Assembly (NCBI GenBank): GCA_963989245.1
Contig: OZ022342.1
Location: 35,550,679 to 35,614,678, forward strand
Length of the DNA: 64,000 nt
DNA from: Nansenia antarctica
Taxonomy: Eukaryota; Chordata; Actinopteri; Argentiniformes; Microstomatidae
Direction: 5' to 3'
Numbering within the stretch: the stretch's first letter is position 1; each line of letters begins with the position of its first letter. The notes beneath the pieces are model-generated. The model worked only from the letters and a program-made list of their open reading frames with translations, was not told where the DNA came from and did not search any database. The position numbers were made by a program, and so were the translations under genes. Positions 57,926 to 64,000 of this stretch are shown piece after piece.

Positions 57926-60900
57926 CAAGGGTGAAAGTGGTTTGAGTTTCTTACAGGAACTATAGGCTACTACCCCAACCTTCATCGTTTCATATAGTTC
58001 TCCTCCTGCCCCCAGCTTCATGCATCCCTGAACACACACATTGTGGTGTTGGTGTCGAAATTAGAAACACTTTAGGGCTGCCAAGTTTCACCGAAAGTTT
58101 GGAGTGAGAGTTTTTGGTGGTGGAGCGACCCAAAACTGTGCACGTTTTGGTAGCGGCGGCCCCTCTCTCCCACACAATTATTTGTGCTAGTTTCCTGCAA
58201 TTTTAAACCAGCACAAGAAATGAAAATAATTGGAACATTTGATAAAACAAGAGAAATTCAGATAATATATCTTAAGTCTTAATAAACAAATACAGTAGCC
58301 TACAGAGTCTAAAACAAAATTGGGCCTCATCAAGTGAACTCAGCCCCTTGGTCAGCAGCAGAAAGACCCTTGGTCATCATCTTATATACAGTGTATTGCT
58401 CATAGATGGCTATTGATTGATTGATTGATTGAAAACTTTATTAGAAGATTTGCAGAAGTAGGTACATGAAAGTACATATTACATACAAGGTCAACTAACA
58501 GGATAAAAACCCAAGAAAGCCACTGGCTTATTTCAATTGGGGTCCTTGATTCTCAATTCATCGTTACATGTAAGACAGACAAAAAAGAAAAAACTAGTAC
58601 TATCTACAAGATAATACAGACAAATACCTAGTACTATCTACAAGATAAATATACATCCATCATGGGAAGAACAATACAACAAAACATTAGGTATGTACAG
58701 CGGGTGGGACAGGTGGGGACATACACCACAGGTGGGGGCGGGGGACAAAACACAAAGTATGTACAGTGTTTAGTTCGGGTCTTTTAATCTGATTTTAGAT
58801 TTAGAGGGTCCAGTTACGGATTGCAGCCTCCTGTAAATGTTTTTTGAGAGTGGTTTTGAAGGTGGGCAGTGTTTTGCACTCCTTTAAGATTATAGGAAGG
58901 GCGTTCCACATTTTTACTGCATAGTTTGCAAACGAGTTTATCCCCTTGTTTGTGGTGCAACGCGGTTGAACGTGGTTCGTGGAGCTTCCTCTGGTATTGT
59001 ATGTGTGGACGTTGTTCACTTTTTGGAAGTATGTTGACAGGTACTTGGGTGTCTTTGTGGTGTAGCGTATCTTGAAGACCAGGCCCAGTGCAAGCTGCTG
59101 CACTCTGTCAACTACTCGTAGCCAATCAAGGCTCAAAAAATGAGCAGCGGTTAGATGTGTCCTTGGGGTTGAGGCCTAGCAGAAGCCTAACCAGTTTATT
59201 TTGGGCTGTCTGGAGTCTTGTTTTATGGGCCTTTGTGGTTCTATAGTACCATGATGTTACGGCATAGTCGAAGTGACATTGAATGAGAGCTCCTGATAGG
59301 GTCCTCAGTGTGTTTTTACTGACAAGTGAGGATATCCTGTACAAGAATCTAGTTCTATGGTTCACTTTTTTGATTACTTTTGCTGCCATTTTATCTCCGG
59401 AAAGATTTGCCTCTAAGATGGAGCCCAGGTATGTAATATCCTCTTTTCTTGTGATATTAATGTTACCCACTTTTATTTTAAAATGTTCAGCCTTTCTGAG
59501 TTTAGATATAGGATGGTTTCAGTTTTACCTAGGTGTATTGATAGTTTATTGTCAGCTAGCCAGATGCAGATTCTACTCAGTTCAGTGCTTAGCGCTTTTT
59601 CCACCTGCAATATGTCCCTGTCAGAGACCAGCAGAGCCGAGTCATCCGCGAACAGGAACAAATTGCAATCACATGCTGATGACATGTCATTCACATATAT
59701 TAGGAACAGTAAAGGTCCCAATATGCTTCCTTGTGGAACGCCGCAGGTCACTGGGAGGGGGGGGGACAGTGTTCCGTTCACACTAACCACCTGTTCCCTC
59801 CCCTCTAAGTAGGATTGCATCCAGCTCACCGATGTTCTATCGAACCCAATTGCTTTCAGTTTATCTAACAATATGTGGTGATCTACTGTGTCGAAGGCCT
59901 TCTGGAGGTCCAGCATGACCATGCCGCAGTACTTGCCCGAGTCCACCTCATGGTTGATGTGGTCGTTCAAATAGAGAAGGCATGTGTCAGTGGAATGGGA
60001 TGTTCTGAATCCTGATTGAAATTCATACATCAGATTTTTTTCGGTAAGGTACCTATCAACCTGTTCATAAACTATTTTTTCCATAAGTTTCGAGATGGAA
60101 TTAAGAATAGAAACAGGTCGGTAGTTGCCTGGGTCTAATTTGCTTCCTTTTTTATACAGTGGGGTTACCCTTGCTATTTTAAAGTCAAGGGGGACGTGTC
60201 CCTGTTTGATGGAGAGGTTTATTATGTGGGTGATGATTGGGGTAATGGAGGCAGCTGAGTCTTTTAGAAATCTGGCTGGATTATTGTCATGGCCCGTGGC
60301 CTTTTCTGAGTGTAGAGCGCCCAGTTTTTTAAACACCTCATCGTTTGACACCATGGAGAGTTTAAAATCATCTTTGCGTACACCCAGTTTATTGTAGAAC
60401 GCACGCTATCAACGCGCTATCAACACGCTATCAACGCTATCATGTTATACAGTACATACCAGGGTTCAATCAAGCCTTGGAGGTTGATGTTGTGCGCGCG
60501 CAGTGCGCCCACATTTTCTTTGAGGGATCCCCAATTGTTGTATTTGTATTGTAAATTGTAATTATTAATAATAATAATAATAATACGATGCGATTTGAAA
60601 GTACCAGTAGGCTACCAGATACGTATGCACATATTTTGCTACCAGGGTTGCCAGATGGAATTGACAATTTCCAGCCCAACCAGTCTAAAAGCTGCCGAAT
60701 CCACCCGTCCAGTGTGACCAAAAGTAGCCCAATCTGGCAACACGGCTTGCTTATGGAAGCATATAGTGGACTAAATTCAAATGTTAATGCAATTTGAGAT
60801 TGCATTTGCATGTTCCACTTTTGCATGCATTCTTTCAGACAATATTCAAATTCAAATGCAATTCTAATGAGCGGATGTGTTTCCTAGAACATATAAATGC

Positions 60901-61822
60901 AATTGCTAATCACATTATTGCATTACAATTTGAATATTGACTCAAATAACGCAGGTAAAAGTGGCAAATTAATATGCTATTTTAGGATTGCATAGTAATT
61001 TCACATTAGAATGAAAATTTGAATTTTGTCAGCTACAAAGCGGATGTGTTTACTAGAACATGTAAATGCAATTGCGTATCACATTATTGCATTACAATTT
61101 GAATATTGACTCAAATAACGCAGGCAAAAGTGGCAAATGAATATGCTATTTCGGGATTGCATAGTAATTTTCACATTAGAATGAACTTTTGAATTTTGTC
61201 AGCTACAAAGCAGCGCATGACTTTGAAAATTAAATGTCAAATGGCTTTGCATTATCATTTTAATATTGACAGCGAATGTGCACATCAGGTACATGAAAAT
61301 GAAAATGCAAATCATTAATCACCCAATGAGGTCGGGGACCACAACTGAAGATGTGTCGTACTGGTGGCACCACGTGTTCATTGCCAAATTCCACTCCACC
61401 CAAGAGGACATCTCCAACTCCACTCAGTCAATTGTTGTGCTAATTATTTAGGGATTTTAACATCTAGTCCTATTAAGAATCCTGAATAAAGTCCACTATA
61501 TGCTTCCATACGGCGCGACTGTAATCCCGGTCGGACTGTCTCAGTGCCCAGTGCTGCCCACCCAACCACGTCGCGTCGCGTCTACTGTAAAGCGGGTTAA
61601 CATGTCCTTTTCAAAGGTATTAAAATAGACGCAAGAAACATAACGTCAACCATGTGTTTCCTTGTTGGAAATTATGGATCGTGAATCGTGATTGCTTCTG
61701 CACTCTGCAGCAATCGGATTTTGATTGACAGGCAGCTGCATCTCTTCCCCCAACGGCGTTCCGGCACATAAAGTCTTGCCGGAACGCAGCACCGGACCGT
61801 TCCGGCCCACTTTCACCTATGT
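57926..61822 (-). mobile_element. hAT element, family G copy 2, carrying a LINE
   Basis: An inverted copy of 40256-42273 with ends CAAGGGTGAAAGTGG and CCACTTTCACCTATG and a perfect 8-bp duplication TAAATAAT (57918-57925, 61823-61830). It differs from copy 1 by a LINE (58414-60435), the absence of the SINE, and a different about 170-base segment near 61318-61490 in place of one foldback end. Confidence 0.93.
58414..60435 (-). mobile_element. LINE with (TGATT)n-tail family, RT region
   Basis: It is flanked by GCTAT (58409-58413, 60436-60440). On the - strand 60354-59473 encodes reverse transcriptase: YKKGSKLDPGNYRPVSIL, DLQKAFDTVDHHILL with first catalytic Asp, CGVPQGSILGPLLF and the catalytic FADD. 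59470-59126 and 59136-58801 continue the C-terminal part after two frameshifts. The endonuclease is absent (5' truncation). The 3' UTR (58800-58414) is the source family for the fragments at 8301-8650 and 12176-12335. The clade is jockey/CR1-like. Confidence 0.9.
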
Positions 61823-63396
61823 AAATAATAGTTTAACTGGATTGAAAGATAATCTTGAAATTGTTGTGTCGTGGAAAATAACATTATTGAAGAAAGCAAA
61901 GTCTTGTTAAAAGGGAATGATTAGAGCCATTCCACAGGCGCGGTTTTCTTCAGAGGCAGATAAGTAAGACAAAGGATTGTAAAATTGACCCCCCCTGCCT
62001 TCTCCCCCTCCTTTCTCTCCTCTTCGTTTTCAAATACGCGCGTTCACACACACGCACGAGCGTCCGCTCACACACATACTCATTCATTCAAGCTCCGAGA
62101 AAAAGGGGAGCTGAAATTGATTGATTTCATTACTCATCTCTTACAGATAAAGATAAATCCATTCACATAGATTGTAGTATTTATAAAGATAGAGATTAAG
62201 TGAATTGATCATCGGGGTATTTAGAATAGTTTAAAGATACGGTTAAACATTACACGCATTATACACGGGAAGACGCGCGCATGCGCATTCCACACACAGA
62301 GAGAGCGCATACATAGTGTATACCCTTTCTTTCATTTCATTTCATTCTCTTCTTCAACCCCTCCCTGCGATAAAGTTGCGATCGCTGAATCACGAAAGTT
62401 TAAGCATTGTTTGTTAAAAGAAAAATAATAGATTGTGACTTCAGATTGGATTCAGAGCATTAAGCAATTGATGCGCGAGTCGGCTGTTTGGCTCCGTCTG
62501 CAGGCCGAAGCACGACAAGACATCTTAGAACACTGTTTTTCTGTGGCTTGTTTGCGAATGTTGATGAAAAATAATCCTTTACATTCATAGATTGATGTTT
62601 GTAAATGACTGTTGAATATTACATTACTTGTTTAAATACTAATTGGTTAAAATAATAATTCAGATCATTCATTGTCTGTTTCACAAAACAATTGATTGAT
62701 TCCACAGGTTTGATAAATGTCTGTGACTGTCTAATGAAAACCATTCAGAATAACCATTCTTTTGTTTGATATTTTGATAACAGCTAATTGACTCCACAGG
62801 TATTAAATCAATGTATATGATTGTATAATGAATAATTCTAACTAATCATTCATTCCTTTCAAATAACAAGTTGATTTATTTACAGGTTGTAATTAATATT
62901 GTAATTTGCATCTTTTATTTTAGTTAGGTCATTTCCACAGCTTTTTGATTAAGGAATAGCAGAATCGTTCATATTGATAGTTGAGCAGTAAAAGGTTTTT
63001 TTGTAAATCAGTGAATACTTAGGGTGTGACCAGCCTTTGTGATTTGATAATTGTGTTGACCAGCCTTTGTAGTTTAATAATTAAGTTGACCAGAACTGTA
63101 ATTAGTATTGAATGAGTAATTAAGTGACATATATTCATAAACAATTAGGAAAAAACATTTAAATATAAAGTACTTACACAGAGATTAGATTTAAGTTGAT
63201 ACTACACTGACATACACAAGAGGCAAATCTGTTATTCTGAGTTGTAGGGTTCTGTGTGGACAGTTAATGCAGTTAAATTGGACTAGCATTTCTATAGCAA
63301 ACAAGGCAATAAAGAAGGTGGGTTGTAAGAAAAGTATACCTGATCCCATATAATATATTCTCAGCATATTGAGCGTTAGAAATCAATCAACTTAAA

Positions 63397-64000
63397 ATGG
63401 GGACAGATTCAAGTAAGCTGTTAATGATTATCAGTGAAAATAGTAGCATGCTGTCTCCCATGGCTTTAGTAGAAAAAATGAATCCTCTTGTTACGGTAAT
63501 TAGCAGAATATCAACCAAATGGAATACTCGTTGGGCAGACATTGAACAACCGTGGCCAAAAGCCAAAACCAAAAACCAAAAGCCAAAACCGTGGCCAAAA
63601 CCTTTGACTTACAAGTTATTGCAACTTTAGAGGTACTTATTGGGACTTATAAAGCACATCAAAAAGGAAAGATTAGATCAGAGAAACGCAAGTTAGAATT
63701 AGCTATTTTAGAGATATTTAAGGTAGAGGGGCAGAAAATAGCATCAGCTTGGAATGAGAAATCAGCACATATGGAAACAGAAAAGAAAAATGAATTGGTC
63801 AAAACACTTGAGGAGAAATTGAACATTCCATTCACAAACATGTGTCCAGTCTCCAGTCCCCCTCCATATGCTAAGGCACTGGAGGACAATTCCCAGAAGA
63901 AGAAGGAGCCAAGGGGAAAAGGGGAGGACAAGAGCGACAAGGAAGATGACAGCGAAGATGGCAGTGAAGACTCAAGTGATGACGACAATGCAGATGGAGG
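63397..64000 (+). pseudogene. ERV 2 gag start, frameshifted, runs off window
   Basis: The frame from ATG 63397 begins MGTDSSK, a possible N-myristoylation start of matrix, and ends at 63630. A second frame, open from 63546 to the window end, carries a basic Lys/Glu-rich helix and then PVSSPPPYAKALED, a PPPY late-budding motif, followed by an acidic Ser/Asp tail. The two overlap in a CCAAAA-type repeat (63551-63602), where a slip explains the shift. The layout resembles ERV 1 gag (basic part, PPPY), but the sequences are not close. The gene continues past 64000. Confidence 0.75.

Larger units (their letters stand above)
57305..63396 (+). other. ERV 2 leader, split by hAT/LINE nest
   Basis: Excluding the hAT at 57926-61822, about 2.2 kb separates LTR and gag. 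The start (57310) reads TGGCGAGC then, after a few mismatched bases, CCAGGAGTC. These two blocks resemble the complement of a tRNA-Arg 3' end, with low certainty. 62685-62890 holds two to three diverged about 95-base repeats marked by CCACAGGT. Confidence 0.5.

Overview
This is a piece of vertebrate nuclear DNA, most probably from a ray-finned fish. The evidence is a VSTM2L-type immunoglobulin gene with consensus GT-AG introns, together with a dense mixture of hAT, Tc1, piggyBac and Harbinger DNA transposons, L2/CR1/Rex1- and L1-like LINEs, tRNA-derived SINEs and retroviral elements. That mixture is typical of teleosts. The species cannot be named from the sequence alone. There are no bacterial-style operons, CRISPR arrays or convincing stand-alone tRNA or rRNA genes.

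The only host gene I can support is VSTM2L, on the + strand. It is represented by a V-set exon (34580-34749), a 45-bp micro-exon (35762-35806) and the last coding exon (36267-36581) followed by 3' UTR. All exon phases agree. The first exon, which should carry the signal peptide, was not found; it is probably upstream of the window or hidden in the repeat-rich 34 kb to the left.

Almost everything else is mobile DNA, and many boundaries can be fixed to the base by target-site duplications (TSDs). Eight insertions have perfect 8-bp TSDs and CAG/CA-type ends (hAT): 6060-7173, 17096-18080, 20808-22891, 21172-22163, 23438-24377, 27001-28659, 28874-30219, and the pair 40256-42273 / 57926-61822 (two copies of one family, making nine insertions in all). 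A 6.7-kb piggyBac copy (20255-26929, TTAA ends) carries a two-exon transposase gene that is in frame over 696 codons apart from one stop codon, but is split by two hAT insertions, one of which holds a third. That piggyBac sits inside the left end of a still older element (about 20155-32334) with diverged inverted ends and a decayed CXC-cysteine-motif gene.

The right third has a decayed L1-like LINE (45500-56222) split by a defective, fairly young endogenous retrovirus (46126-54407, - strand; 5-bp TSD ACTAG; primer site matching tRNA-Arg). One LTR of that provirus is itself interrupted by a LINE. A second retroviral element on the + strand begins near 57 kb. Its leader is split by a hAT/LINE nest, and its gag begins at 63397 and runs off the window. 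The left 20 kb is mostly scattered repeat fragments, minisatellites and foldback MITEs with no host exon that I can recognise.
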